From the NCBI GenBank assembly GCA_017552455.1, contig JAFZPX010000018.1, positions 1-35,107 on the forward strand: a stretch of DNA of 35,107 nt, read 5' to 3'. Below the pieces are notes generated by a model. The model was not told where the DNA came from, ran no database searches, and worked only from the letters and a program-made list of their open reading frames with translations. Position 1 is the first letter of the stretch, and every line of letters begins with the position of its first letter. The DNA is from Clostridiales bacterium (GTDB taxonomy: Bacteria > Bacillota > Clostridia > Saccharofermentanales > Saccharofermentanaceae). Below, in pieces: positions 8,866-17,740 of this stretch. Made by a program: the position numbers and the translations under genes.

Positions 8866-10722
8866 ATGGATTTGCAAAATCAGTACATTGAGCCTGATAA
8901 CAGCTACCATCAGCCTTCGCACGACCCTTCGGGCGGAACGATGGTTCTGGTGGTGACTCTTACCATAATATCTGTAGTGCTGACGTCTGTATTGGCGGCT
9001 GTTTACTATACAAGGAAGAACAATCCTGAGACGGATGCTACTTCAGGCACCATGATAAACAGCTATATAGCGGTATCTACGGCTACGCCTACTCCGGTAC
9101 CGCCCCTTGCTGATTATCAGAATCCCATACTTTATCCTGCGACTGCGGGGATCAATATCGATCCGGATGCCGTAATCGATGACAGCGTTGTTCCTGCCAT
9201 GAGAGGTATCACGCAGAATGTCATTGTAGGTTCGCAGATTATCTCGGATTATTCACGTGAGAATCCCATCAGTATCGGAGATCCGTTGTACTATACGCAG
9301 ATTCCGGGCGTTCTTACTTACAGAGGAAATAACTTCAGAAATACAGCTTCCTTCGGATTCCTTACGCCTTCCGACGGCACCGTTGATACACTTACGCAGG
9401 TCTGGGAATACACGAACGGTCACAGCCTGCTGTCTTCTGACATGACGTTCGAGTGGACAGGTTACAGATTGACGGGACAGCCGTTGATCGTTAGATGGCC
9501 TACAGAGATGCTTTCATTCATGAATATCTATCCGTCGGCCATAAGAGAAGATTTTACTGAGGTTATCTGCCCATCGCTTGATGGTTATATCTATTTTATG
9601 GATCTTGAGACAGGTAATATGACGAGAGATCCCATATACGCAGGCTTCAGTATCAAGGGTACGGCTTCGCTCGATCCGAGAGGCTATCCGCTTCTTTACA
9701 TCGGACAGGGTGACGATAACGGAGAATACGGATTCGGAATGTATATCTATTCTCTTATCGACGGTTCTTTGCTGTATTCGTATGAGGGTCTTGATGACGG
9801 TGCTTACAGAATGAACTGGAGTGCATTTGACTCATCTCCTATCATCGATGCTGCTACAGATACGCTTATCTGGCCTTGCGAGAACGGTATCATCTACAGC
9901 TTCCAGCTTAATTCACAGTACAATGCGGTTGCCGGTACTGTATCGGTAAATCCTATGTGCACGGGTTATAAGTATATCTTCAACGACACTCAGGGAAGAT
10001 ATCTCGGAGTTGAAAGCTCTGCTGCTGTTTATGGATCGTACTGTTATTTTATGGATAATAACTGCAATCTCGTATGTCTGGATCTCAATACCATGCAGAT
10101 GGTATGGGTGTTCAGAACAGCGGATGATTCCGATCTGTCGCCCGTAGTACAGGAAGAGAACGGTATTCCTTATATCTATATCGGTACGGAAGTAGATAAT
10201 CAGAGCTCCGGACAGTATAACGGAGCGGCTTATACATATAAGATCAACGGTCTTACAGGTGAAGAAGTCTGGCAGACCTCCCAGTCCTGCTATACCTACA
10301 ACGGTGAGACTTCTGCGACCGATCAGAGCGGCGGATGCGTCGGAAATCCCATTATCGGTATGGGAAACATCTCAAACCTCGTTATTTTCTCGTATTCCAT
10401 GACTGACGGACTTACGAGCGGTAATCGTCTGGTCGCTTACAATAGGGATACAGGCACAGAAGTTTGGCATTATGACATGAATATTTATACATATTCATCA
10501 CCTGTTGCGTGCTACACCGAAGATGGAAATGCATATATAATAATTGCTGATAACTTTGGGCAGATACATCTGGTTAACGGTTCTACGGGTGAGAGAATCA
10601 CCTATATTCAGGTTAGTTCCGCTGATTCCGGCGTTACGTTCGAAGCTTCACCGGCCGTGTTTGGCAATACTTTGGTCATTGGAACGACTCAAGGATCAGT
10701 ATTCGGAATACGGATCGATTAA
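8866..10722 (+). CDS. Membrane-anchored PQQ-like beta-propeller repeat protein
   Basis: A 618-residue protein with one N-terminal transmembrane segment (about residues 25-47, VLVVTLTIISVVLTSV) after a short cytosolic Gln/Pro-rich tail. A Thr/Pro-rich linker (TATPTPVPP) follows, then a large extracellular domain. The extracellular part from about residue 150 shows repeated blades of the PQQ/BamB type, for example DGYIYFMDLETG, NLVCLDLNTMQMVWVFR, GLTGEEVWQT and NRDTGTEVWHYD. No catalytic residues or PQQ-enzyme signatures stand out, so it is more likely a binding or scaffold protein than a dehydrogenase. It starts 13 bases after whiA with no strong ribosome site. The role is unknown. The 136-residue gene downstream follows within 9 bases and may be co-transcribed. 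Confidence 0.8.
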   Translation: MDLQNQYIEPDNSYHQPSHDPSGGTMVLVVTLTIISVVLTSVLAAVYYTRKNNPETDATSGTMINSYIAVSTATPTPVPPLADYQNPILYPATAGINIDPDAVIDDSVVPAMRGITQNVIVGSQIISDYSRENPISIGDPLYYTQIPGVLTYRGNNFRNTASFGFLTPSDGTVDTLTQVWEYTNGHSLLSSDMTFEWTGYRLTGQPLIVRWPTEMLSFMNIYPSAIREDFTEVICPSLDGYIYFMDLETGNMTRDPIYAGFSIKGTASLDPRGYPLLYIGQGDDNGEYGFGMYIYSLIDGSLLYSYEGLDDGAYRMNWSAFDSSPIIDAATDTLIWPCENGIIYSFQLNSQYNAVAGTVSVNPMCTGYKYIFNDTQGRYLGVESSAAVYGSYCYFMDNNCNLVCLDLNTMQMVWVFRTADDSDLSPVVQEENGIPYIYIGTEVDNQSSGQYNGAAYTYKINGLTGEEVWQTSQSCYTYNGETSATDQSGGCVGNPIIGMGNISNLVIFSYSMTDGLTSGNRLVAYNRDTGTEVWHYDMNIYTYSSPVACYTEDGNAYIIIADNFGQIHLVNGSTGERITYIQVSSADSGVTFEASPAVFGNTLVIGTTQGSVFGIRID

Positions 10723-10730
10723 GAGGGAAA

Positions 10731-11141
10731 ATGAAGGCAGACGACAGATATAACCGAATCACCACTTTAGAAGTGGAGATAAGTTCCTTTACGGGAGGCG
10801 GATACAAGGTCCGCTATGACTTTGTGCGTAAGCTCATCTCATGGAATGACGGCTATATGTGGAACAACAACTTCATGAAGTCTTTGACCCCCGAGAAGTA
10901 CGAGGTTATGACCAAGAATCTGCCCGAGACCGGGGTCATTGACTGGATGGAAGGTTATAACCGGGGTGAACTTGCCAAGTACGGTGTTCCTACAGCAAAT
11001 CCTTCTTCCTGGCGCATATGCATAAACTTCGATGACGGTACGGACTTGGTGTCCAGTCACACGAAGAATTTCCCGAAGAACTGGACAAAACTCAAGGAGC
11101 TTGTAGAAGCCACAACGGAAATGTGTTTCAGACTCCGCTGA
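10731..11141 (+). CDS. Small unrecognised protein, 136 residues
   Basis: I do not recognise a family. The product is soluble, with no signal peptide or transmembrane segment, and rich in aromatic and charged residues. It opens with a strand-like stretch (TTLEVEISSFTGGGYKVRYDF) and has a Trp-rich middle (WNDGYMWNN). A block PSSWRICINFDDGTDLVSSHTKNFP is followed by a C-terminal helix (NWTKLKELVEATTEM). This looks like a compact alpha/beta fold. The ATG at 10731 has an AGAGGG site close upstream. It lies 9 bases after the beta-propeller gene and is probably in the same transcript. Normal codon use and an uninterrupted frame between two real genes make it likely to be a genuine gene. Confidence 0.65.
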   Translation: MKADDRYNRITTLEVEISSFTGGGYKVRYDFVRKLISWNDGYMWNNNFMKSLTPEKYEVMTKNLPETGVIDWMEGYNRGELAKYGVPTANPSSWRICINFDDGTDLVSSHTKNFPKNWTKLKELVEATTEMCFRLR

Positions 11142-11230
11142 ATCAAGCTTAAACGCCGACCACTCGTTTATTTAACCCCCGTTGTATGTTAGAATACATA
11201 GACGGGATTTTGTTTTTGGAGGTATCCTTT

Positions 11231-11839
11231 TTGGATTACGCAGAGGGCCTGTTTCTGGGCAGATATTGGAGTGACACAGATTTTGAGAACAGACGTCATA
11301 TAGAGCTGTTTCTTCTGTATGGTGTCCTTACAACTATTTTTCTGATACTGCTCTATTGGACCGGCAGTCCGTTCCTCGGAGTCGGAAGATTTGGCCTTTT
11401 CAGCATTATTATGCTTGTTATCCTGTCGGTATTTAATCCCGTACTGTGCTTCAGATACTACGGCATGCCCCTGTGGGGCAAGGGTGGTATTTTATTGGTT
11501 AAGATATATAAAGCGTATCTTATTATGAGTCTTACGGTAAGTCTCATCATTCCCAGATTGACTGTTCAGAGCAACGGACTTAAGGATTTTCTTATCGATT
11601 ATCTTAATTCCACTCTCGAGCACTATACAGAGAAGTTCGCATCAGGCGGTGGAAGTTTCTCGACTGTAATGGGAGTTCTTACGGGCGGCATACACGTTGT
11701 TCTCGTTATTGTCCTCGTGTTCGCAGCCATGATCGTTATTCCGGGACTGTTCGTTCTTCTGTACAAGATCGGCCAGTATTTCTATGATTTCCTGATAGAC
11801 AGACTCATCTTAAGAAGGTATTTCAGATATAGAAGATAA
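11231..11839 (+). CDS. Unrecognised integral membrane protein, four predicted segments
   Basis: A 202-residue membrane protein of unknown function. Four hydrophobic stretches are visible: LLYGVLTTIFLILLYW, FSIIMLVILSVFNPVLCF, LIMSLTVSLIIPRL and HVVLVIVLVFAAMIVIPGLFVLL. There is a hydrophilic loop rich in Ser/Gly between the last two and a basic C-terminus (RLILRRYFRYRR). I choose the TTG at 11231 because GGAGG stands 8 bases upstream at 11218-11222. The in-frame ATG at 11186 would add 15 residues but has no ribosome site and overlaps a TAGAAT hexamer (11190-11195) that could be a -10 box. The nucleoside kinase gene follows 11 bases later with its own GGAGG. Confidence 0.7.
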   Translation: MDYAEGLFLGRYWSDTDFENRRHIELFLLYGVLTTIFLILLYWTGSPFLGVGRFGLFSIIMLVILSVFNPVLCFRYYGMPLWGKGGILLVKIYKAYLIMSLTVSLIIPRLTVQSNGLKDFLIDYLNSTLEHYTEKFASGGGSFSTVMGVLTGGIHVVLVIVLVFAAMIVIPGLFVLLYKIGQYFYDFLIDRLILRRYFRYRR

Positions 11840-11850
11840 GCGGAGGAAAC

Positions 11851-12858
11851 ATGGCACTTCTCGAAGATAAGATAAATGTTACGACAGAAGAGCTCGAAGA
11901 GAATCTCGGCGGGAAGAAACTTCCCGAATTCATAGCAAGAAGTGAAGCTGGATTTATCTCCAGGATAGACAGGATCGTTGATATCGTGAACTCCGACAGG
12001 TCTAAGAAGGCCATCTTTGTCGCGGGTCCTACTTCTTCGGGCAAGACTACATTTACCATGCGTTTGTCCCAGGGACTTTCAAAGTCCGGAAGATCAGCCG
12101 CATTCCTTTCTTTGGATGACTATTATTTCCTTAAGGACATCCAGTATGACAGAGCAGGACGCCCTGACTTCGAGACTATCGATGCCATCGATGTCGAGCG
12201 TGCTCACAAGGACATACACGATATCATCGCAGGAAAGACAGTAGTTCCTCCGTTCTTCGACTTTAATGACAGACAGCAGAAGGAAAGAGATATTTCCGAG
12301 GCAATCACGCTCCCTGAAGACGGCGTTCTTGTTGTAGAAGGTCTTCACGGCTTAAGCAAGAGAATCTCCGGAGACTTCGACTCAGAGATACTGAAAGTAT
12401 TCATCATGCCTTACGGCAATGTCTTCTCAGACAGAAAGCTTATGGACAGTGCAGAGATCAGACTGCTTAGAAGGATCGTAAGAGATAAGCGCCACAGGGC
12501 TTCCCATGCGCTTGCCACGATCGATTATTGGCCAATGATCGCACATTCCGAAGAGAAGTATTATACGGAATACCTTGCATCTGCGGATTACCACGTAAAC
12601 TCATTCCTTCCTTACGAGAGTCTTATCATCGCGCCTTTGGCACTTGCCGATATCAATGAGGCATTGCTTGCTGTAGATGAAGGCACGATCGAGCCGAACG
12701 TATTCATGGAGAGGTCTTTGACAGGCAAGGACTTCGCAGATCTGTCGGCTGCGCTCGCTTGGGCAGACAGACTTGTAAGACACTTGAAGAAGATCCCGAA
12801 GGTAGACCCTTCAAGAGTCCCTGCGGAATCTATTCTTAATGAATTTATCTCGATGTAA
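11851..12858 (+). CDS. Uridine-kinase-like nucleoside kinase
   Basis: A 335-residue P-loop kinase of the phosphoribulokinase/uridine kinase family, expected to phosphorylate a nucleoside in salvage. The Walker A motif GPTSSGKTT is at residues 59-67. It is followed by SLDDYYFLKD, whose Asp pair is typical for uridine kinases, and by FETIDAID, PPFFDFNDRQQ and VLVVEGLHGL (Walker B-like). The N-terminal 50 residues precede the kinase core. In many Clostridia this kinase is fused to a TGS/threonyl-tRNA-synthetase-like N-terminal part; here that part is reduced to the short N-terminal stretch. The exact substrate is not decided by the sequence. The gene ends 12 bases before the homoserine acyltransferase gene. 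Confidence 0.82.
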   Translation: MALLEDKINVTTEELEENLGGKKLPEFIARSEAGFISRIDRIVDIVNSDRSKKAIFVAGPTSSGKTTFTMRLSQGLSKSGRSAAFLSLDDYYFLKDIQYDRAGRPDFETIDAIDVERAHKDIHDIIAGKTVVPPFFDFNDRQQKERDISEAITLPEDGVLVVEGLHGLSKRISGDFDSEILKVFIMPYGNVFSDRKLMDSAEIRLLRRIVRDKRHRASHALATIDYWPMIAHSEEKYYTEYLASADYHVNSFLPYESLIIAPLALADINEALLAVDEGTIEPNVFMERSLTGKDFADLSAALAWADRLVRHLKKIPKVDPSRVPAESILNEFISM

Positions 12859-12870
12859 GGAGGCATAATA

Positions 12871-13827
12871 ATGCCCATACGAATAGCAGACAATCTTCCG
12901 GCAAGACATGTTCTCGAGGGTGAGGGCATCTTCGTTATGGAGGAGAACCGCGCTCTGTCGCAGGATATAAGACCCCTGCACATTGTGATTCTCAACCTCA
13001 TGCCGGATAAGGTTACTACAGAGACGCAGCTTCTGCGTACTCTTTCCAATACACCTATTCAGATCGATATCGATCTTTTGAGGATCTCGACACACGAGTC
13101 CAAGCACACAAGTGCTGAGCACATGCTCAAGTACTACGAGACATTCGACGAGATCAAGGACCGCTTCTATGACGGCATGATCATTACAGGTGCGCCCGTA
13201 GAGCAGATGCCTTACGAGGAGGTCGACTACTGGGACGAGCTTTGCAAGATCATGGAGTGGAGTAAGACACATGTCTATTCCGTAATGCATATCTGCTGGG
13301 GCGCTATGGCTGGCCTTTACTACCATTACGGTATCCCTAAGTATGACCTTCCCGAGAAGTGCTTCGGCGTATTCGAGCATTCCATGACATGGTCCAAGCC
13401 CGTTAAGCTCTTCAGAGGTTTTAACGACGTCTTCTATGTACCGCACTCACGTCATACTGAGATACTTCGTAAGGACATCGAGGTTCATCAGGACCTTCGT
13501 ATCCTTTCTGAGTCTCCCGAGAGCGGTGTCTATGCTGTGTCAGACCGCAAGGGCAGAATGTTCTTCCTCACGGGTCACTCCGAGTATGACCGCTACACGC
13601 TCGACAGCGAGTACAAGCGCGACGTCAGCCTCGGCCGCCCGATAAAGCTCCCTATCAATTACTACAAGGACAACGATCCTGAGAAGGAGCCCGTAATGCT
13701 GTGGAGAGCTTCGGCTACACTGCTTTTCGCGAATTGGCTTAACTACTATGTATATCAGGAGACGCCGTTTGACCTGTCTCTCGTTAACGAAGAGAAGAAG
13801 ACTAAGGTGGATCTGGAGGACACATGA
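12871..13827 (+). CDS. metAA: Homoserine O-acetyltransferase, MetA type
   Basis: A 318-residue class-I-glutamine-amidotransferase-like enzyme that acylates homoserine, the first committed step of methionine synthesis. The catalytic Cys142 is in MHICWGA, and the His/Glu pair is in the late [10 protein letters not shown]. The family is often annotated as a succinyltransferase, but position 111 here is Glu ([10 protein letters not shown]). Glu at this position is linked to acetyl-CoA use in Bacillus and Thermotoga, while E. coli has Gly and uses succinyl-CoA. An AGGAGG site precedes the ATG. No other methionine genes are present nearby, and no SAM riboswitch or T-box can fit in the 12-base gap upstream. 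The stop overlaps the next start by 4 bases. Confidence 0.93.
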   Translation: MPIRIADNLPARHVLEGEGIFVMEENRALSQDIRPLHIVILNLMPDKVTTETQLLRTLSNTPIQIDIDLLRISTHESKHTSAEHMLKYYETFDEIKDRFYDGMIITGAPVEQMPYEEVDYWDELCKIMEWSKTHVYSVMHICWGAMAGLYYHYGIPKYDLPEKCFGVFEHSMTWSKPVKLFRGFNDVFYVPHSRHTEILRKDIEVHQDLRILSESPESGVYAVSDRKGRMFFLTGHSEYDRYTLDSEYKRDVSLGRPIKLPINYYKDNDPEKEPVMLWRASATLLFANWLNYYVYQETPFDLSLVNEEKKTKVDLEDT

Positions 13828-14699
13828 GCACTGAAGGCACCGTAATTACAGAGCAGCTTGTCCGCGAGATGGCGCCCGTAAGGGATGACCATGGGCATAA
13901 GAATGACTTCGGCCATGTGCTTGTGTGTGCAGGCTCCGAGTTCATGACGGGTGCTTTGCAGCTTTGCGCTTCTTCCGCACTTCGAAGCGGCGTCGGGCTG
14001 GTTACGGCTTTTTCCACAAAGGAAGGACTCGAGCCTCTTAAGGTAAATCAGCCGTGTGCACTTACAGCGGCATGGGAGGAGAGCGTTACCGCTACCTTGC
14101 GAAAAGCTTCTGCCCTCATAAAGAAGACCACCGCCGTGGCAGTGGGTCCGGGACTTGATGAGTCTGACCCGAGGTCCAAGGCTCTTGTAGAGGAGTTCCT
14201 TCTTGAGGCGAAAGCACTCGTACTCGATGCCGGTGCGCTTAACATAATTGCGAAGAACAAAGAAGAGTTGATGCCTATCTTGGCTTCCCGCAAGGAGCGC
14301 GGGCTTCTTCCTGCGGTACTTACACCTCATGTCGGTGAGATGAGAAGACTTCTTAAGGATGAAGTTACACCTGAAGCTTGTGCCAAATTTGCGGTGGATA
14401 ATTGCTGTCTTCTTGTGCTTAAAGATAATAAAACTCTGATATATACCCCGCATGACACATGTTATAGTATTCAGGGTGATAACAGCGGCATGGCAAAGGG
14501 CGGAAGCGGAGATGTCCTGACAGGACTTATCGGAGGCTTCCTTGCACAGGGTATTAAGCCTTGTAACGCAGGTGTTGCAGCGGTCTATATGCATTCAAAG
14601 GCCGGAAAATATGCGGCAACATTCTTTGGCAAGCGCTGTATGCTTCCTACAGATGTATTGGGATCGCTTTCGCAAGCATTCCAAGAGACAGGATGGTAA
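13824..14699 (+). CDS. nnrD: ADP-dependent NAD(P)H-hydrate dehydratase
   Basis: A 291-residue ribokinase-fold enzyme that repairs hydrated NADH and NADPH using ADP. Motifs: [21 protein letters not shown] near the N-terminus, AVAVGPGL in the middle, [12 protein letters not shown], and [21 protein letters not shown] near the C-terminus, which binds nucleotide and holds the catalytic Asp. Only the dehydratase (YjeF C-terminal) domain is present. The epimerase (NnrE) domain often fused in front is missing, so an epimerase would have to be encoded elsewhere. The ATG overlaps the metAA stop (ATGA), so translation is coupled. The alanine racemase gene follows after 10 bases, an arrangement seen in many Firmicutes. 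Confidence 0.93.
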   Translation: MSTEGTVITEQLVREMAPVRDDHGHKNDFGHVLVCAGSEFMTGALQLCASSALRSGVGLVTAFSTKEGLEPLKVNQPCALTAAWEESVTATLRKASALIKKTTAVAVGPGLDESDPRSKALVEEFLLEAKALVLDAGALNIIAKNKEELMPILASRKERGLLPAVLTPHVGEMRRLLKDEVTPEACAKFAVDNCCLLVLKDNKTLIYTPHDTCYSIQGDNSGMAKGGSGDVLTGLIGGFLAQGIKPCNAGVAAVYMHSKAGKYAATFFGKRCMLPTDVLGSLSQAFQETGW

Positions 14700-14709
14700 A
14701 GAGCAGAAG

Positions 14710-15849
14710 ATGGGCATAGTTGAGAACGGCGTTTTCTTTGACAGGACTTGTGTTGAGATAGACAAGTCTGCCCTTAAGCATAATATCCAGGAGATCAGAC
14801 GCATCACCGATCCCAAGGCGGATATCATGGCTGTCGTTAAGGCGGATGCCTACGGACACGGCGCATACGAAGTTGCCAAGACTTTGCTCGATAACGGAGC
14901 TGACGGTCTTTGCATCGCGACTATTGGTGAGGCGGTTCATCTTCGTCAGAGCGGAATCACATCAAGACTTCTGATCCTCGGAGGCACGGACATCGAGAGC
15001 TACGAGGATGCTGTACTTTATAACATCGACCTTGCAATCTACGATAAGGAGTCTGCTGTCGCACTCTCCAATGAAGCAGTGAGACAGGGAAGAGTATGTG
15101 ATATCCACATCAAGCTTGATACAGGCATGGGACGTATCGGATTCCCGGTTGACGGTTCCATGAACGATGAGATCGCCGAGATTTGTAAGCTTCCCGGCAT
15201 CAATCCTTACGGTATCTTCTCTCACTTCGCGGTTGCTGATACCGATGATGACGAGTATACGATGAAGCAGTTCGAGGCTTTCACAAAGGAAGTAGAAGAC
15301 CTGAAGGCCATGGGTATCGAGTTTAAGAAGAGACATATCTGCAACAGCGCAGGTATCATGAGATTCCCGAACATGCACATGGATATGGTCCGCGCAGGAC
15401 TTATCCTCTATGGATATAAGCCCGCGGGATGCCCTGAAGGTTATACGGATATAGACCTTAAGCCTGTAATGACATGGTATTCCAAGGTAGTTCACGTTAA
15501 GACTATCCCCGAAGGAACGACTGTAAGCTACGGCAGACACTTCGTAGCCAAGAGACCTACAAAGGTTGTTACAGTCTCTGTAGGATATGCTGACGGACTG
15601 TCGAGACGCTTGAGCAACGGCTTCGAGCTTATTGTTAACGGACAGCGCCTGCCCATTATCGGCAACGTATGCATGGATATGTGCATGCTTGATGCCACAG
15701 ACATGGAAGGTGAGGTCAAGAAGGGTGATATCGTAACGATATTCGGCAAGGGAAGACCTGCAGATGAGCTGGCTGAGGCCCTTGGAACGATAAGTTACGA
15801 GATAACCTGCGATGTGGGAAAAAGAGTGCAGAGAATTTTTGCAGACTGA
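14710..15849 (+). CDS. alr: Alanine racemase
   Basis: A 379-residue PLP enzyme that interconverts L- and D-alanine for peptidoglycan. The cofactor lysine is Lys44 in AVVKADAYGHGAYEVA. Other family blocks are HIKLDTGMGRIGF, FSHFAVAD, RAGLILYGYKP, VSYGRHF (catalytic Tyr loop), VSVGYADGLSRRLSN and IGNVCMDMCMLD. The frame is open well upstream, but the ATG at 14710 fits the family start (short lead before CVEIDKSALKHN) and lies just after the nnrD stop. Upstream starts would lie inside nnrD. Length is normal. The D-Ala-D-Ala carboxypeptidase at 32065 is another wall gene in the window but is not linked in the same operon. Confidence 0.95.
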   Translation: MGIVENGVFFDRTCVEIDKSALKHNIQEIRRITDPKADIMAVVKADAYGHGAYEVAKTLLDNGADGLCIATIGEAVHLRQSGITSRLLILGGTDIESYEDAVLYNIDLAIYDKESAVALSNEAVRQGRVCDIHIKLDTGMGRIGFPVDGSMNDEIAEICKLPGINPYGIFSHFAVADTDDDEYTMKQFEAFTKEVEDLKAMGIEFKKRHICNSAGIMRFPNMHMDMVRAGLILYGYKPAGCPEGYTDIDLKPVMTWYSKVVHVKTIPEGTTVSYGRHFVAKRPTKVVTVSVGYADGLSRRLSNGFELIVNGQRLPIIGNVCMDMCMLDATDMEGEVKKGDIVTIFGKGRPADELAEALGTISYEITCDVGKRVQRIFAD

Positions 15850-15888
15850 TATATAATAAAGCGGTATTTGAGGAGAGGCGGTTCAACA

Positions 15889-16740
15889 ATGACACCTGAA
15901 CAAAGAAAAGAGCTCGAGTTATTCTCGGCAAGAATGAGAAGATGGGTTATCGAGGGCGTATACAACGCCAAGAGCGGACACCCCGGCGGATCGCTCTCCT
16001 GTACAGATATTATTTGCTATCTGTATAACGTAATTCTTAATGTGGATTCCCAGAATCCTTCAGATCCTGACCGTGACAGATTTGTTCTTTCCAAGGGACA
16101 CTGCGCACCGGCTCTCTATTCAGCATTGGGACTTAAGGGTTTCTTCGATGTAAATGAGATTAAGAACCTTCGTAAGATCGGTTCTTTCCTGCAGGGTCAC
16201 CCCTGTAAGGCAATCACTCCCGGTATCGACATGTCGACGGGATCTTTGGGCCAGGGCATCTCGACTGCAGTCGGAATGGCAATGGCAGGTAAGTTGGTAG
16301 ATAAGAAGTCATACCGTGTCTTCTCTGTTCTTGGTGACGGAGAGATGCAGGAGGGCGAAGTTTGGGAGGCTCTCATGAGTGCAGCCCACTACAAGCTCGA
16401 TAATCTTTGTGCTTTCCTCGATTACAACGGACTTCAGATCGACGGTAAGGTTGATGATGTCATGAGCCTCGGCGATATCGAAGCTAAGGCAAAGGCATTC
16501 GGCTGGGAGACAGTCGTTATCGACGGACATAACTTTGATGAGATCGAGAGTGCTTACGAAGCATTCAAGGCAAATCAGGGTTCGGGAAAGCCTTTCTTCG
16601 TTATCTGTAAGACACACAAGGGTAAGGGCGTTTCCTTCATGACAGACGATCCGGGTTGGCACGGTTGTGCACCTAAGGAAGAACAATACAATATCGCAGT
16701 CGCAGAGCTCGATGCGAAGATAGCAGAACTGGAGGGTTGA
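15889..16740 (+). CDS. Transketolase, N-terminal subunit
   Basis: A 283-residue subunit carrying the thiamine-diphosphate-binding half of transketolase, which moves two-carbon units between sugar phosphates in the non-oxidative pentose phosphate pathway. Motifs: SGHPGGSLSCTDIICYLY, SKGHCAPALY, MSTGSLGQGISTAVGMAMAG and the TPP/metal motif GDGEMQEGEVWEALMSAAHYKLDNL. The ATG at 15889 is chosen because AGGAGAGG stands about 10 bases upstream; an in-frame TTG at 15868 precedes that site. A TATAAT at 15852-15857 could be a -10 box, but I see no good -35. The C-terminal subunit follows after 4 bases. Confidence 0.95.
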   Translation: MTPEQRKELELFSARMRRWVIEGVYNAKSGHPGGSLSCTDIICYLYNVILNVDSQNPSDPDRDRFVLSKGHCAPALYSALGLKGFFDVNEIKNLRKIGSFLQGHPCKAITPGIDMSTGSLGQGISTAVGMAMAGKLVDKKSYRVFSVLGDGEMQEGEVWEALMSAAHYKLDNLCAFLDYNGLQIDGKVDDVMSLGDIEAKAKAFGWETVVIDGHNFDEIESAYEAFKANQGSGKPFFVICKTHKGKGVSFMTDDPGWHGCAPKEEQYNIAVAELDAKIAELEG

Positions 16741-16744
16741 TCCA

Positions 16745-17689
16745 ATGGGCAAGATGGCAACAAGAGAGGCTTACGGAAGAACTCTTCAGGAGATTGGAGC
16801 AGACGAGAAGGTCGTAGTATTCGACGCTGACCTCGCAGGTTCCACAAACACAGGCAGATTCAAGAAGGACTTCCCTGAAAGATTCTTCGATATGGGTATC
16901 GCTGAGGCTAACATGGTAGCGTGTGCAGCTGGTATGGCTACATGCGGAAAGACAGCATTTGTATCTTCTTTCGCTATGTTCGCTACAGAGAGAGCATGCG
17001 AGCAGATCAGAAACTCTGTGTGCTACCCGAAGCTCAACGTTAAGGTTTGCGCTTCACACGCAGGTATCACAGTAGGTGAGGACGGTGCCTCACACCAGTG
17101 CCTCGAGGATCTTTCCATTATGAGATCCCTTCCTAACATGACAGTACTCTGCCCCGCTGATGCAGCATCAGCACGTATGGCAGTTAAGGCTGCATATGAG
17201 AATGACGGACCTTTCTATGTAAGACTTGCACGTCTTGCAACAGACTCCGTATACGGAGAGTTCGGTGAGGACGTTGACTTTACTTTGGGCAAGGCTCATA
17301 TGGTAAAGGACGGTACAGATGTAACGATCATCGCTTGCGGATACATGGTAGAGCAGGCTGTTGAGGCTTTGAACATCCTCGAGAGTGAGGGTATCAATGC
17401 AAGACTTCTCGATATGCACACGATCAAGCCTATCGATAAGGATGCTATCATCAAGGCTTCCAAGGAGACAGGCTGTATCGTAACTTGCGAAGAGCACTCC
17501 ATCATCGGCGGCTTGGGAAGCGCAGTTGCAGAGGTTCTTGTTGAGAACGCACCCTGCCCGATGCTCCGCGTAGGTGTTAAGGATCAGTTCGGACGCTCCG
17601 GCACACCGGCTGAGCTCATGGCTTACTACCACCTGACCGGCGCAGACATCGCCGACAAGGCTAAGAAGGCTATCGCACTTAAAGGATAA
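16745..17689 (+). CDS. Transketolase, C-terminal subunit
   Basis: A 314-residue subunit with the pyrimidine-binding and C-terminal domains of transketolase, which pairs with the upstream N-terminal subunit to give the active enzyme. Motifs: VVFDADLAGSTNTGRFKKDFPERFFDMGIAEANMV with the conserved Glu that activates thiamine diphosphate, HAGITVGEDGASHQCLEDLS, and FYVRLARLATD. A GGAGGG site overlaps the end of the upstream gene. Splitting transketolase into two adjacent genes is common in Clostridia and archaea. The stop is followed by a 51-base gap without a clear terminator hairpin before the cyclase gene. Confidence 0.95.
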   Translation: MGKMATREAYGRTLQEIGADEKVVVFDADLAGSTNTGRFKKDFPERFFDMGIAEANMVACAAGMATCGKTAFVSSFAMFATERACEQIRNSVCYPKLNVKVCASHAGITVGEDGASHQCLEDLSIMRSLPNMTVLCPADAASARMAVKAAYENDGPFYVRLARLATDSVYGEFGEDVDFTLGKAHMVKDGTDVTIIACGYMVEQAVEALNILESEGINARLLDMHTIKPIDKDAIIKASKETGCIVTCEEHSIIGGLGSAVAEVLVENAPCPMLRVGVKDQFGRSGTPAELMAYYHLTGADIADKAKKAIALKG

Positions 17690-17740
17690 AGATCAAAGAA
17701 TAACCCGAGCCCCGTTCCCCACAGGAAGCAGGTAAGAGAC

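Noticed and set aside
10544..10753. A small frame spanning the end of the propeller gene and the next start
   Set aside because: It is out of frame with the propeller gene, which has a clear blade up to its stop, and has no features of its own.
12811..13446. A 211-codon - strand frame opposite metAA
   Set aside because: It covers a certain gene, has no ribosome site and no family features.
13990..14030. A DnaA-box-like TTTTTCCACA
   Set aside because: It is a single copy inside the nnrD coding region with no cluster or AT-rich unwinding element near it.
14542..14709. A 56-residue N-terminal extension of alanine racemase inside nnrD
   Set aside because: The family begins near the ATG at 14710, and the extension would lie entirely in nnrD coding sequence in another frame.
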